Below are positions 34,766 to 43,530 of a stretch of 64,000 bases of DNA, piece by piece. How positions within the stretch are numbered: the stretch's first letter is position 1; each line of letters opens with the position of its first letter. The stretch spans positions 1-64,000 of the forward strand of contig CAJUFK010000004.1 of assembly GCA_910585535.1 (NCBI GenBank), in the 5' to 3' direction. The translations under genes and the position numbers were made by a program. A model generated the notes under the pieces. That model worked only from the letters and a program-made list of their open reading frames with translations, was not told the origin of the DNA and searched no databases. This stretch comes from an uncultured Angelakisella sp. (lineage in GTDB: Bacteria; Bacillota; Clostridia; Oscillospirales; Ruminococcaceae).

Positions 34766-35303
34766 GCCCTCCCGGAGGGGAGCTTGGGAAAGGGGGACCC
34801 AATTAGGTTCCCACTCCACACAGGGCGTTTTTGACCGGGACTTGAAGAGACAGGAAAACTGGGACAGGGAGCCTTTTCCGATGGTCGAAAAATCAGCAGG
34901 TTAAAGGCAGGGGGTCGCTTGCGCCCTCCCTGCCACTCACACCGCCCCGCAATGCGGGTCGGTAAGCAGGTTTACGGAGTTTACCAGGTTGGGGTCATAG
35001 GTACACCCTCTGGGGTCAGTTTGGCTGTCATGGGTGGCCGGTCACAGGAAAAAAGGTCCAAAAATTCGCATAGAATAGCGGTTTTTCCGGGTGCACCCAC
35101 AAGGTTCGCCTGTGCGGTCATCCCGGAAAAGCGAGAAAAGAGGTGAGCGAAATGGTGTTTCCTCAAAGGACAAGAAGAATTGCGGCAAGGTAGGAGAAGG
35201 GGGCTAAAGCGATACGCAGGACCAGACAAAACCTCTGTGCTTTTTCCCCGGCTTGTCCACATAGATATGGACTATGACAGAAGGAAGGGGAGGCACGGAG
35301 AAG
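34766..35303 (+). other. Gene-free stretch of the mobile island
   Basis: No convincing gene in 538 bases. A tiny frame at 35152-35193 (13 codons after AAGAGGTG) looks like a truncated start. The region is G-rich and has short repeats such as GGGTGCACCC. It may be the non-coding part of the old replication region. Confidence 0.4.
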
Positions 35304-35564
35304 ATGAAAAACCAGAAGCTGACCTATCGGTTCCACGACCCAAACCCGCCGGGGGTTGCCGTAGCGTATCTCCTAAAGGTGCTGATGGAAGTCAACGCAC
35401 CCAAGGTGGAACAGGCCATCCGGGAGGCGATGTCCGCCGGGGAAGCGGAGGAGAAGATTGAGCAGGAGAGCCAGGAGCAGGACGAGGCGGTCTATGAACC
35501 GGAAGAATTTGAAGAAGAGGAAGAATCCCTTTCTCAAGGCTGGGAAATGTCCATGACGACGTAA
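35304..35564 (+). CDS. Small acidic protein of the mobile island
   Basis: An 86-residue protein. The first ~45 residues are ordered (LTYRFHDPN, VAVAYLLKVLMEVNAPKVEQ), the rest is very acidic (about half Glu/Asp) and probably unstructured. ATG 35304 follows CACGGAGAAG. Similar small proteins sit near replication and recombinase genes of Clostridia elements, but no function is known to me. It could be a DNA-mimic or a partner of the RepA-like ATPase; that is speculation. Confidence 0.6.
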   Translation: MKNQKLTYRFHDPNPPGVAVAYLLKVLMEVNAPKVEQAIREAMSAGEAEEKIEQESQEQDEAVYEPEEFEEEEESLSQGWEMSMTT

Positions 35565-35648
35565 CAGCAGAACATTCGGATAGAGGGAAGTCAAAGGGAA
35601 GAGCCCTTCCGCCCAGCCAGAAAAGGCTCTTCCCTTTGATATGCTCTG

Positions 35649-36854
35649 TCAATCGGTCAGCCCTAACAGCCAATCCCTGGCATTGACTCGCCGGATGCCA
35701 TCGTACTGGGCCTCGGGATCATCGTCCAGGGTGAGAATAAACTTGGGGTAGTGGTCACGGATCATCATAAGGGGACGTAGCTCCCGCTCCAAGGTCTGTT
35801 CGTTTCGCACCGACAAAGCGACTTGAAAGTAGGTGGTTCCCCTGCTGTTTTGGGCGACAAAGTCCACTTCGTATTCGTCCACCTTGCCCACCGAAACATC
35901 ATACCCTCGGCGGAGAAGCTCAAGATAAACCACATTTTCCAGGATGTGCCCGGCATCAGCTTGGCGGGAACCAAGAAGCATAAACCGTAGTCCAATATCA
36001 ACGACATAGTATTTTTCCAGCGTCTTCAGATATTGCTTTCCCTTGATGTTGTACCGCTTGGCCTGGTAGATGATGTAGCTTTCGGAGAGAGCCTCCAGGT
36101 ACCGCTCCACTGTTTTGGCATCGATCTTTCTGCCGTCAGAGGTCATGGTATCCGCAATTTTTTTGGAGGATAAGGGACTTCCGATGTTATCAAACACAAA
36201 CCGGAGGATGCTTTTTAGCATCATGGTATCGGTGATCTTCTTCCGGCTGACAATATCCTTGACAAGGATCGTGTTGTAGATGCCCTCCAGATAATCCCGA
36301 AGCTCGTTAGGCCGTCCCTTTAGTTCCAGCGCATAGGGGAAGGAACTGTTCTCCAAATATTCAACATATTTGGTACTGCGGTCCTCCATACTTCCGGTGC
36401 TTTCCATGTATTCCCGGAAGGAAAGGGGCAGCATTTCGATCTGCACATACCGCCCCGAAATCAGAGTGGCGATCTCACTGGACAGCATATAGGCGTTGGA
36501 GCCGGTGAGATAAAGGTCCACATTTTTCTTGATGAAAAGGCTGTCTACCGCCCGGGGAAAATCCTTGACGTGCTGGATCTCGTCCAGAAAAACGTAGGTC
36601 ATCTTCCCGGGAATCAGCCGCTCCTTTAGGTAAGAATAAAGGCGTTTGTAGTCGGTCAGCTCCTCGTAGTCGATGTCCTCAAAGTTGATGGAGATGATCT
36701 GCCGCTCCTCCACCCCCTGCTGTTTCAGCCAGTCCTGGTAAAGCTCCAGCAGGGTGGATTTTCCACACCGCCGGATGCCGGTGACGATTTTGATGAGCTG
36801 CTTATCCCGAAAGGCGATCAGCCGGTCAAGATACTCGGTCCTTTGCAGAAGCAT
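35649..36854 (-). CDS. ATP-binding protein of the AAA/DUF4143 family (copy 1)
   Basis: A 401-residue protein: N-terminal AAA-like ATPase (Walker A GIRRCGKST at about 26-34, Walker B TYVFLDEIQ), then a DUF4143 C-terminal region with a PD-(D/E)XK-like end (EVDFVAQN, YFQVALS). ATG 36854 follows GGAGG at seven bases; an upstream in-frame ATG is weaker. Widespread in gut bacteria, often several copies per genome, with no firm function. A short terminator-like region separates it from the acidic protein gene (convergent). Confidence 0.88.
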   Translation of the reverse strand: MLLQRTEYLDRLIAFRDKQLIKIVTGIRRCGKSTLLELYQDWLKQQGVEERQIISINFEDIDYEELTDYKRLYSYLKERLIPGKMTYVFLDEIQHVKDFPRAVDSLFIKKNVDLYLTGSNAYMLSSEIATLISGRYVQIEMLPLSFREYMESTGSMEDRSTKYVEYLENSSFPYALELKGRPNELRDYLEGIYNTILVKDIVSRKKITDTMMLKSILRFVFDNIGSPLSSKKIADTMTSDGRKIDAKTVERYLEALSESYIIYQAKRYNIKGKQYLKTLEKYYVVDIGLRFMLLGSRQADAGHILENVVYLELLRRGYDVSVGKVDEYEVDFVAQNSRGTTYFQVALSVRNEQTLERELRPLMMIRDHYPKFILTLDDDPEAQYDGIRRVNARDWLLGLTD

Positions 36855-36984
36855 TTCTAAACCTCCAATTTCTAGTATCTTCAGCATACACGAAAGTCAG
36901 TAAAAAATCAAGGGTTTTGGGAACACAGTCCTAAAACTCTTGAAAACTCGACATTTTTTGGATTCTAAAACTTCCTAATCAGTC

Positions 36985-37718
36985 TCACAGCGATTCAAAG
37001 TCATCCAACCTAAGCTCTCGCTTCAATTTTTCTTCAGTGGGCGGATAAGCCATATACTTTTGAAAACCCCCTCCCAAGCTCCAAAAGAAACCTCTGCAAA
37101 TGGTCAATCAGCGCCTGTTATAAAAATGTCCATTTGTTGGAAGGTCCAAAAACTCCAGCACATAGGGATCCTTGATGATCTGCTCATACTCCGGTTTTGG
37201 TTCTATGGTCTGAATCTCCGCTGCAACGTTTTCCTTATCCCGGCTTGCCAGGATGCGCTGATAGAACATGGTGTTGATCTACCGGTGCAATTGGCGAACA
37301 CTCCAACCGACCTTGACCGATTCCTCGGCATAAAAGGCTCTAGCCTGCTCATTTTCTATACGCATAAGCAGACAGTAATGGGACCAACTCAATTTGGGGC
37401 ACAGTGTGTCCCGAATTGGAAACGCAAAGTAGAACCGCCGCATCTTACGCAGGTTACTTTCATCAAATCCCAGCCCAAACTCGGCAGTCAGTTTGGCGGA
37501 AATGTATTGCAACACCTGTTTTCCATAAGCCGCCTGGTTATTCTCCCCGCAGGCTTCAAAAAATGCCTTGCCAATGTTCCAGTAAGCGTTGACCATAGCG
37601 GTATTGACCGCCGTATAGACCTGCCGTTGTGCCTCGATGACATAGCCCTGGATGGACCGATAGATGTCCTCTGATTGAAAATCCTCCAGTGGATTTTGAT
37701 TTTCAGCAACTCGTCCAT
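36985..37718 (-). pseudogene. DUF1016 (PD-(D/E)XK nuclease-like) gene, multiply broken
   Basis: Pieces of one DUF1016/YhcG-type protein are in order on this strand. The start MDELLK (ATG at 37718) is out of frame with NPLEDFQSEDIYRSIQG. The main block then runs to a TAG at 37279-37281 (RQLHR*), and the same frame continues INTMFYQRILASRDKEN to VLEFLDLP. Two more frame shifts follow near 37110 (QALIDHLQRFLLELG) and 37065 (YPPTEEKLKREL, stop at 36985), with part of the nuclease core missing. At least four lesions, so it is not functional. Confidence 0.85.
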
Positions 37719-37870
37719 ACCCAATACCCCCCTGGCAAACAAAATCATCATCTGTCAATAATCATAGTGTAGCATACCGAAAGTGGAAAATACAAGTATA
37801 ACTGGAGAAAAAGGCCGGAAATGGATTGCGGAAAATCCATTCGTTTCTATCCGTTCGTGTAGTATGCTCG

Positions 37871-37905
37871 GTTCTAACAGAACGAAACAAATCAAACAAA
37901 GAAGA
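37871..37905 (+). repeat. Direct repeat A: copy of the serine recombinase leader
   Basis: GTTCTAACAG, GAAACAAATC and AACA blocks match the 5' leader of the serine recombinase gene (39408-39442) at about 30 of 35 positions. Weaker similarity extends about 20 bases upstream over the promoter region (CGTTC-TGT, TAT). Confidence 0.7.
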
Positions 37906-39231
37906 CTAAACTAAAAGCCCAATCAACCGATCTGTTTGATCCGCCAGAAACAACGGAATGTTTAGAACATCATCGTCCAGCTTCAAATTGTCCAGCGAAA
38001 ATCTTACCCGCAGCTTGACCTTGTCCGCAAACAGCTCTTTGTATTTCCGAAGGCTTCTGCTGGAAAGATTGGTCTCGGATTTTACCTCGATGGGGAAAAT
38101 ATCGTTCTCCCGTTGGATAAGGAAGTCTACTTCATAGGGCGGGTTATTCTGGCTCCAGTAACGGGGGACCACCTCGAACTGTGTCATCAGTGTTTGAAGC
38201 ACAAAGTTTTCGGTCAACGCCCCCTTGAACTCGGTGAACAGGCGGTTGCCTTCTCCAAACGCTGTGGGGGCCAGTTGCGCCAGCCGGCGGAGCAGCCCCA
38301 CATCCGCCAGATAGATCTTAAAGGCGGAAAGATCGTCATAGGCAGAAATCGGCAGGCCCGGCGCAGTGCTGCGGTAGATCTTGTGTACCAGTCGGGCGTC
38401 TACCAGCCATTGCAGTGCGTCTTCATATTCCCTGGCTCTTGCCCCTTCCTTGACCACCCGATAAAGAAACTTCTTGTTTTCCCTTGCCAGTTGGGATGGA
38501 ATGGACTTCCAGATCATGGAGATTTTTGGGAACTCACTGATGCTGGGATGCTTTGCAAAATCGCGCTCATATGCGCCGATGATGCCGGAGAGGGCCTCCT
38601 GCATTGCGTCCACATCCCGGGCTTCGGTCCACATCAGGACCGGCTCCGGCATTCCCCCGGTGACATAGTACATCTTCAGCTTTTCATACAAAGGGTTGAA
38701 GAAGGCATCGGGGATGGGTTCGATGGTATTGATGCTTTTCAGATATTCGGCCAGGTTCCCGTCCCCGTTGGCAAGCAGGAACTCAGAAAAGGTCATGGGA
38801 TCGATCTGCATAAAGTTGACTTTGCCCACCGGGAAAGAGGACGGTTTGGCAAGGGAGATGCCCAAAAGGGACCCAGCGCAGGCAATGTGGTACTGCGGAG
38901 CGTTTTCGCAAAAGTATTTCATGGAATTGATGACCTTGGGGCAGTCCTGCACCTCATCAAAGACGATCAGTGTCTTCCCGGGTACGATTTTCTGACCGCT
39001 GGCCAGGGTCAGATTCTGGAGCAAGCGCCCAACATCTTTGGTCGTTTCAAAAAATTGCCGGTATTCCTCGTGTTCGTCAAAGTTGAAATAGGCGGTGTTT
39101 TCATAATAGAGTCTGCCAAATTCCTTCAGGAGCCAGGTCTTTCCCACCTGGCGCACCCCTTTAAGGATCAGCGGCTTGCGGTAGGAGGAATTTTTCCACG
39201 CCAGCAGCTTTTCCAAAATCGATCGTTCCAT
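37906..39231 (-). CDS. ATP-binding protein of the AAA/DUF4143 family (copy 2)
   Basis: A 441-residue relative of copy 1 with Walker A GVRQVGKTW (about 26-34), Walker B TLIVFDEVQD, the GSLLG region and a DUF4143 end (YEVDFLIQRE, FPIEVKSE) that carries PD-(D/E)XK-like residues. ATG 39231 follows GGGGTG at seven bases; a GTG three codons earlier is possible. The gene ends one base from direct repeat A and is bounded on the other side by repeat B, so it looks like a discrete cargo. Function unknown. Confidence 0.88.
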   Translation of the reverse strand: MERSILEKLLAWKNSSYRKPLILKGVRQVGKTWLLKEFGRLYYENTAYFNFDEHEEYRQFFETTKDVGRLLQNLTLASGQKIVPGKTLIVFDEVQDCPKVINSMKYFCENAPQYHIACAGSLLGISLAKPSSFPVGKVNFMQIDPMTFSEFLLANGDGNLAEYLKSINTIEPIPDAFFNPLYEKLKMYYVTGGMPEPVLMWTEARDVDAMQEALSGIIGAYERDFAKHPSISEFPKISMIWKSIPSQLARENKKFLYRVVKEGARAREYEDALQWLVDARLVHKIYRSTAPGLPISAYDDLSAFKIYLADVGLLRRLAQLAPTAFGEGNRLFTEFKGALTENFVLQTLMTQFEVVPRYWSQNNPPYEVDFLIQRENDIFPIEVKSETNLSSRSLRKYKELFADKVKLRVRFSLDNLKLDDDVLNIPLFLADQTDRLIGLLV

Positions 39232-39376
39232 ATTTGACACCCCGTTTCACATTTTTATTAGTGTCTTTGTGTATTATATTCACAATATTATTATAGATTA
39301 CCTGGCCGAGAAATTCAAGAATTACAAAAAATTTGTGGAGAAAGGGGAAAAACAGCGGCAGAGAAAAAGATCCCTG

Positions 39377-39405
39377 TTGCGTACAAGGCGTTCTTGTGAT
39401 ATAAT
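39377..39405 (+). promoter_or_regulatory. Promoter of the large serine recombinase
   Basis: TTGCGT (39377-39382), 17 bases, TATAAT (39400-39405). The leader that follows is direct repeat B. Confidence 0.75.
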
Positions 39406-39407
39406 CA

Positions 39408-39442
39408 GTTCTAACAGAGTGAAACAAATCGAACAGAGAGGT
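39408..39442 (+). repeat. Direct repeat B: leader of the serine recombinase
   Basis: Partner of the repeat at 37871-37905, same orientation, about 1.5 kb apart, the two flanking the DUF4143 ATPase gene. It ends in the AGAGAGG ribosome site of the recombinase. Confidence 0.7.
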
Positions 39443-39449
39443 AACATCC

Positions 39450-40985
39450 ATGAACATCGCCGCCTACTGCCGTGTCTCCACCGACAAAGAGGATCAGCTG
39501 AACAGCTTGGAGGCCCAGAAACGCTTCTTCGCCGAATACACCCAGCGCACCGGGGACCACCTGGTCCGCCTCTACGCCGACGAGGGCATCTCCGGCACAA
39601 AAATCAAAAACCGCAAGGAGTTCCTGCGGATGATGGCCGACGCCGAAAAGGGCCTCTTCGAGATGGTGGTGGTCAAGGACATCTCCCGGTTTGCCCGAAA
39701 CACCGTGGACCTCCTGCAAAACATCCGCAAGCTGAAAGCCCTGGGCATCGAGACACAGTTTCTCACCGCCAACATGACCAGTATGGGCAACAGCGAGTTT
39801 GTCCTCACCATCTTCGGTGCCTTGGCCCAGGAGGAGAGCGCCAACACCTCCAAGCGGGTAAAGTTCGGGAAGCGGCTCAACGCCGAGAAAGGCCGGGTCC
39901 CCAACATCGTCTACGGCTACGACAAAACCGCCGGGGACTATTTTAACCTTGCCATCAACCGGGAGGAAGCCGCTGTCATCCGCCAGATCTACCAGTGGTA
40001 CACCGAGGAAGGCTATGGCGGAGCCAAAATTGCCAACCTCCTCAACGAGCAGGGCCGCCGAACCAAACGGGGCTGCCTTTGGAGCCAAAACGCTGTCTGC
40101 CGTATTCTCACCAACGAATTATATACCGGAAAGATCATCAACGGCAAGCAGGAGGTCACAGATTTTCTTACCGGCCAGCGGATAGAAAAGGACGAAACCG
40201 ATTGGATCGTCACCGACCGTCCCGACCTGCAGATCATCACCCCGGAGGTGTTCCAGTTGGCCCAGGAAGTCCTGCATTCCCGCCATAGTGCTTTCAAAGT
40301 CACCCATGAGCGGCAGAGCAACAAACACCTGTTTTCCACCCTCATCAAGTGCAAGGAGTGCGGCTGGTCCTTCCGGCGCACCGTCCGCACCTACAAAAAC
40401 ACCTATGTCCGCTGGGTCTGTTCCGGCCACAATGGACGGGGAGCCGACAGTTGCCCCAACGCCGTAACGGTGGACGAGGAAGAGTTGATTGAAGCCTTAC
40501 AGGAATACTTTGCCGGTCTGCTGAAAGCAAAGAAATCGGTCATCAGCTATGTTGTGAGCCAATTCCAAAAGGTTTACAAGGCCAGGGATGAGAACCTGGA
40601 CTACGAGAAGGAGTTGACCGCCCAACTTGCCAAGCTGCAAAAGACCCGGCAAAGATATATGGATATGTATGCTGACGACCTCATCACCCGGGAAGAACTG
40701 AACGCCAAAATCGGCGGGATGCGCCAGGAAATCGAACGCCTGGAAAACGAGTTGAAAATGATCTCCTACAACCTGACCAAAGGGGAACAGCTGGAAAGTG
40801 TCCTGACCAGCACCTTCAAGGAGATCGAGGACATTACCGATGTTCACCAGATGACCAACACCCAACTGAAACGCATGATACAGAAGATCGAGGTGGATAA
40901 AGAGGGGAATGTTGACATCTACCTTCGTCTTTTGGGCGATTTGGGACTGGACAATACCGTTCTGATTAGCGACAACCTTACATAA
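39450..40985 (+). CDS. Large serine recombinase
   Basis: A 511-residue large serine recombinase like those of Clostridia mobilisable transposons (TnpX/TndX group). Resolvase domain (about 1-150) with nucleophile Ser10 in CRVSTDKEDQ and the arginines of DISRFARN; recombinase domain (about 160-270); zinc ribbon with CKECGW, a later CSG and a CPN; a coiled coil (about 370-450, rich in Glu/Lys/Leu). All parts intact, so it could be active. These enzymes join attP and attB sites, with attP normally near the gene end. Its partner functions have decayed. Confidence 0.93.
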   Translation: MNIAAYCRVSTDKEDQLNSLEAQKRFFAEYTQRTGDHLVRLYADEGISGTKIKNRKEFLRMMADAEKGLFEMVVVKDISRFARNTVDLLQNIRKLKALGIETQFLTANMTSMGNSEFVLTIFGALAQEESANTSKRVKFGKRLNAEKGRVPNIVYGYDKTAGDYFNLAINREEAAVIRQIYQWYTEEGYGGAKIANLLNEQGRRTKRGCLWSQNAVCRILTNELYTGKIINGKQEVTDFLTGQRIEKDETDWIVTDRPDLQIITPEVFQLAQEVLHSRHSAFKVTHERQSNKHLFSTLIKCKECGWSFRRTVRTYKNTYVRWVCSGHNGRGADSCPNAVTVDEEELIEALQEYFAGLLKAKKSVISYVVSQFQKVYKARDENLDYEKELTAQLAKLQKTRQRYMDMYADDLITREELNAKIGGMRQEIERLENELKMISYNLTKGEQLESVLTSTFKEIEDITDVHQMTNTQLKRMIQKIEVDKEGNVDIYLRLLGDLGLDNTVLISDNLT

Positions 40986-41121
40986 GGACGTAACCGAGCG
41001 TCTCCCGGTCATCAACAACAAGCTATACCGTCAGGTAAAGGCGGTGCTGGAAAAGAATAAACAGGAACGGCATATCCGGGGGGGGCAGGCAACAAAGCTG
41101 AAATATGCCCACGGGGAATAG
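40984..41121 (+). pseudogene. C-terminal coding remnant after the recombinase
   Basis: A 45-codon open stretch ending in TAG encodes KDVTERLPVINN, KLYRQVKAVLEKNKQE and RHIRGGQATKLKYAHGE. It begins inside the recombinase stop region without a start codon or ribosome site. The basic, helical sequence looks like the tail of a mobile-element protein whose body is gone, perhaps where the recombinase module was inserted or deleted its neighbour. Family not recognised. Confidence 0.5.
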
Positions 41122-41129
41122 GTTTGCAT

Positions 41130-41176
41130 CAAAAAACCGGCGAAAAGCCCTTGATAGGGTTCGCCGGTTTTTCCTT
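41130..41176. terminator. Bidirectional terminator
   Basis: AAAAACCGGCGAA and TTCGCCGGTTTTT pair exactly around a 15-base loop. It serves the remnant on the plus strand and the convergent winged-helix regulator gene on the minus strand. Confidence 0.85.
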
Positions 41177-41181
41177 GCTCT

Positions 41182-41712
41182 TTATTTTGTAAATGTCTCG
41201 AAGCGATACCCAACCTTTCGGACGGTGACAATGTGCCGGCCAAATTCTCCAAGCTTCCGCCGAAGGCATTTTACATGGGTGTCCACGGTGCGGCTGTCCC
41301 CGGTATAACCCAGCTCCCAAACGCTTCCCAGCAGCTGTCCGCGGGTGAGGACCTGGTTGCGGTTTTGCAGGAGATAGGTGAGGAGCTGGAGTTCCCGAGG
41401 AGTGAGGAGGAGCGGTTCTCCGTTGAGGGAGGCCCGGCGGCGGCGGCAGTCTACCTCCAGCCCATCACACCGCAGAACGTTCTTTTCTGCGGTGATGGAC
41501 TGATGGAGTTCCTTAAGATCGCCTACAAAGGACATGGTGGGGATGCCCTCTATCCCGGGGATGGCGATGTTAACAGAGAGGCCGACCTGCCCCTCTTCCA
41601 GCTGTGACAAAGAGTCGGAAGAGACCAGGCAGAGCCCAGCTTTGGCGAGGCAGTGGGCGACCAGGTAGTGGGCCTGTTCCAGCTGTTCGGTGGGCAGATT
41701 TTCGTGTTTCAT
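41182..41712 (-). CDS. OmpR/PhoB-type winged-helix regulator without receiver domain
   Basis: A 176-residue protein. The C-terminal ~95 residues form an OmpR-type winged helix (LLTPRELQLLTYLLQN, TRGQLLGSVWE, RTVDTHVKCLRRKLGE, VRKVGYRF). The N-terminal ~80 residues do not look like a phosphoacceptor receiver: no Asp pair and no conserved Lys are seen. It probably responds to something other than a histidine kinase, or acts constitutively. ATG 41712 has CAAGAGAGGAG upstream. It may control the processive glycosyltransferase gene located just upstream on the same strand. Confidence 0.82.
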   Translation of the reverse strand: MKHENLPTEQLEQAHYLVAHCLAKAGLCLVSSDSLSQLEEGQVGLSVNIAIPGIEGIPTMSFVGDLKELHQSITAEKNVLRCDGLEVDCRRRRASLNGEPLLLTPRELQLLTYLLQNRNQVLTRGQLLGSVWELGYTGDSRTVDTHVKCLRRKLGEFGRHIVTVRKVGYRFETFTK

Positions 41713-41939
41713 GGAGAATCGCTCCTCTCTTGTTTTGGAATCTGGAGGAAGTATATCATAAAGTTATGGCGTTTTTGTGACGAAATTTGAAAGATAACTG
41801 AAAATTCCAAGGAATTTGAGGGTAAAACATCGATTTTTAGCATGAAAAGATGAAAATGATGTTCTTCTTTTGAGGAACGATGACCACGATTCTGCAAAGG
41901 AAAGAGAGGATGGAAGTCCATCCTCTCTTATGACGCGAG

Positions 41940-43223
41940 TTAGCCATGGATCGTCGCCTGAAATCCTGGGTCCGCCTGCTTCAGCTGGAACAGCCGGATG
42001 GCTTTGGTGTGAGGGATGGCTTCCCAGACTGTGGACTTTTTGACCAGACAGGCCAGGTTAATGGGGATCCAGCTCATCACAAAAATCCAGTACCAGGCCA
42101 TGGCAGGCAGCATCTTCCGGACCGGTTTCCGGTTTATCAGTACCGCCAGCAGCGCACCCAGAAAAGTGGTGAAGAAGGATAGGTTGGCAGCGAAGAAGAT
42201 CTGGTAGAAAAGGTCGGTGCAGGGGAACAATCCGTAGCGGACGCCCAAAAGATCAAAAAGGAAGCTGCTGCCCACCGCTGTCAGCCCAAGGATCTGGATT
42301 ACAGGAAAAAGGAAAAACATCAGGCTGTCCAGGCTGAGGCGGCTTCCCCGGACGGCTCGGGCCAGGAGGGGAAGGGTGTACCGTTCCATGCACTGAATCA
42401 TGCCGGTGGACCAACGCTTGCGCTGCTTCCAGGACTGGGCGAAGGTAAGAGGCTGCTCGTCAAAGGTCACCGCCTGGGGCACCCACCAGATCCGCTCCCC
42501 GCGCAGGGCGCAGAGGGCGGAAAACTCGATGTCCTCGGTGATGGTGGCGGTTTTCCATCCCCCCTGCCGCTGGAGAAGCTTGGCAGAGACCATAAAGCCG
42601 CTGCCGTTGATAATGGCATTCAACCCCAAGGTAAAACGGGCCTGACTGTAGAACAGGTTTACCATCCAGTAGTAAATGGAGTAGCAGCCGGAGATCAGGG
42701 TGTCCGTGGGATTCTTGCTGTCCCGGTAGCCCTGTGCCACCCGGGCCCCGGCCAGCCAAGCGTCGTTCATCCGCTGAAGAAAATCCGGATGGACCAGGTT
42801 ATCAGCGTCAAAGACGCAGATGGCGTCGTATTTCTTTTCCCACCGGAAGATCCGGCCAAGGGCGAAGTCCAGCACCTCCCCCTTGGTGGAGGTGGGCACC
42901 GTACAGTCCAGCACGGTGGCGCCGGCCTTGGCCGCAGCCAGGGCGGTGCCATCGGTGCAGTTGTTGGGGATGACGATAACGTCATAAAGTTCCTGCGGGT
43001 AGTTCTGGGCCAGAAGGCTTTCCACCAGTCCGCCGATCACCGCCTCCTCGTTTCGGGCAGCGATGAGAACAGCGAACCGGGCTGTGGGCTTTTGGCTAAG
43101 ATGGCCCCGGGGCTTCTTCAGAGAGAAAAGGGCGGTAAGGAGGAAATAGGCGGTGTAGGCGGTGGTTATCAGGCTGCAGGTCCAAACCAAGAAGGTCAGC
43201 AGCTGGGTCAGTATCTCTTTCAT
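41940..43223 (-). CDS. Processive GT2 glycosyltransferase, membrane-bound
   Basis: A 427-residue membrane glycosyltransferase. One N-terminal helix (about 8-30), a GT-A domain with FAVLIAARNEEAV, VFDADN, TEDIEF and QRKRW (the D, D, D, QxxRW set of processive beta-glycosyltransferases), then three to four C-terminal helices. Relatives make chitin-, hyaluronan- or poly-GlcNAc-like chains or glycolipids. ATG 43223 follows AAGGAGA; the longer upstream frame lacks support. It stands alone with no export or deacetylase partner. Confidence 0.88.
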   Translation of the reverse strand: MKEILTQLLTFLVWTCSLITTAYTAYFLLTALFSLKKPRGHLSQKPTARFAVLIAARNEEAVIGGLVESLLAQNYPQELYDVIVIPNNCTDGTALAAAKAGATVLDCTVPTSTKGEVLDFALGRIFRWEKKYDAICVFDADNLVHPDFLQRMNDAWLAGARVAQGYRDSKNPTDTLISGCYSIYYWMVNLFYSQARFTLGLNAIINGSGFMVSAKLLQRQGGWKTATITEDIEFSALCALRGERIWWVPQAVTFDEQPLTFAQSWKQRKRWSTGMIQCMERYTLPLLARAVRGSRLSLDSLMFFLFPVIQILGLTAVGSSFLFDLLGVRYGLFPCTDLFYQIFFAANLSFFTTFLGALLAVLINRKPVRKMLPAMAWYWIFVMSWIPINLACLVKKSTVWEAIPHTKAIRLFQLKQADPGFQATIHG

Positions 43224-43414
43224 GAAAAGATCTCCTTGTAATTCGGCAGCCGGGGGCAGGGGGATCCTGCCTGGGGCTGCTTCGGACTGGGCAGAGGGGG
43301 ACCGTTGCCCGGCGGTCCCATACTCTCTAAACGAGACAAGCCTGCCGGAAACTACAAAAAACGGGAGTTTTTTCCCTGCGCCGAAAATTTCTTCCGGGAA
43401 CCTGTCCCATTCTC

Positions 43415-43443
43415 TTGTATTCCGCAAGGAAAAAAGGTACACT
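43415..43443 (+). promoter_or_regulatory. Promoter of the NYN-LOTUS gene
   Basis: TTGTAT (43415-43420), 17 bases, TACACT (43438-43443), on the plus strand in the ~307-base divergent gap 43224-43530. The rest of the gap shows no gene. Confidence 0.55.
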
Positions 43444-43530
43444 TTATAAAGACAGACCGATTACAGGAAGGGCCCGCTTCCTTCCGCCGTCAGGCGGGGA
43501 AGGGCCCGGGAAATGGAGGAGCCCCAAGAC

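Larger units (their letters stand above)
31823..41121. mobile_element. Decayed mobilisable island
   Basis: This block holds a RepA-like ATPase, two DUF4143 ATPases, a broken DUF1016 nuclease, an unknown two-gene unit, small fragments and a large serine recombinase, set between the glycan locus and housekeeping genes. No relaxase or conjugation gene is present. The limits are approximate; exact att sites are not identified. Confidence 0.6.

Noticed and set aside
34919..35262. Possible genes on both strands between the RepA-like ATPase and the acidic protein
   Set aside because: No ribosome sites with conserved-looking products; low-complexity translations.
39411..40088. Long minus-strand frames opposite the serine recombinase
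   Set aside because: Mirror frames of a conserved gene; composition is not protein-like.
31823..41121. A known complete conjugative element
   Set aside because: No relaxase, coupling protein or type IV secretion gene is present, so it cannot be called a functional conjugative element.
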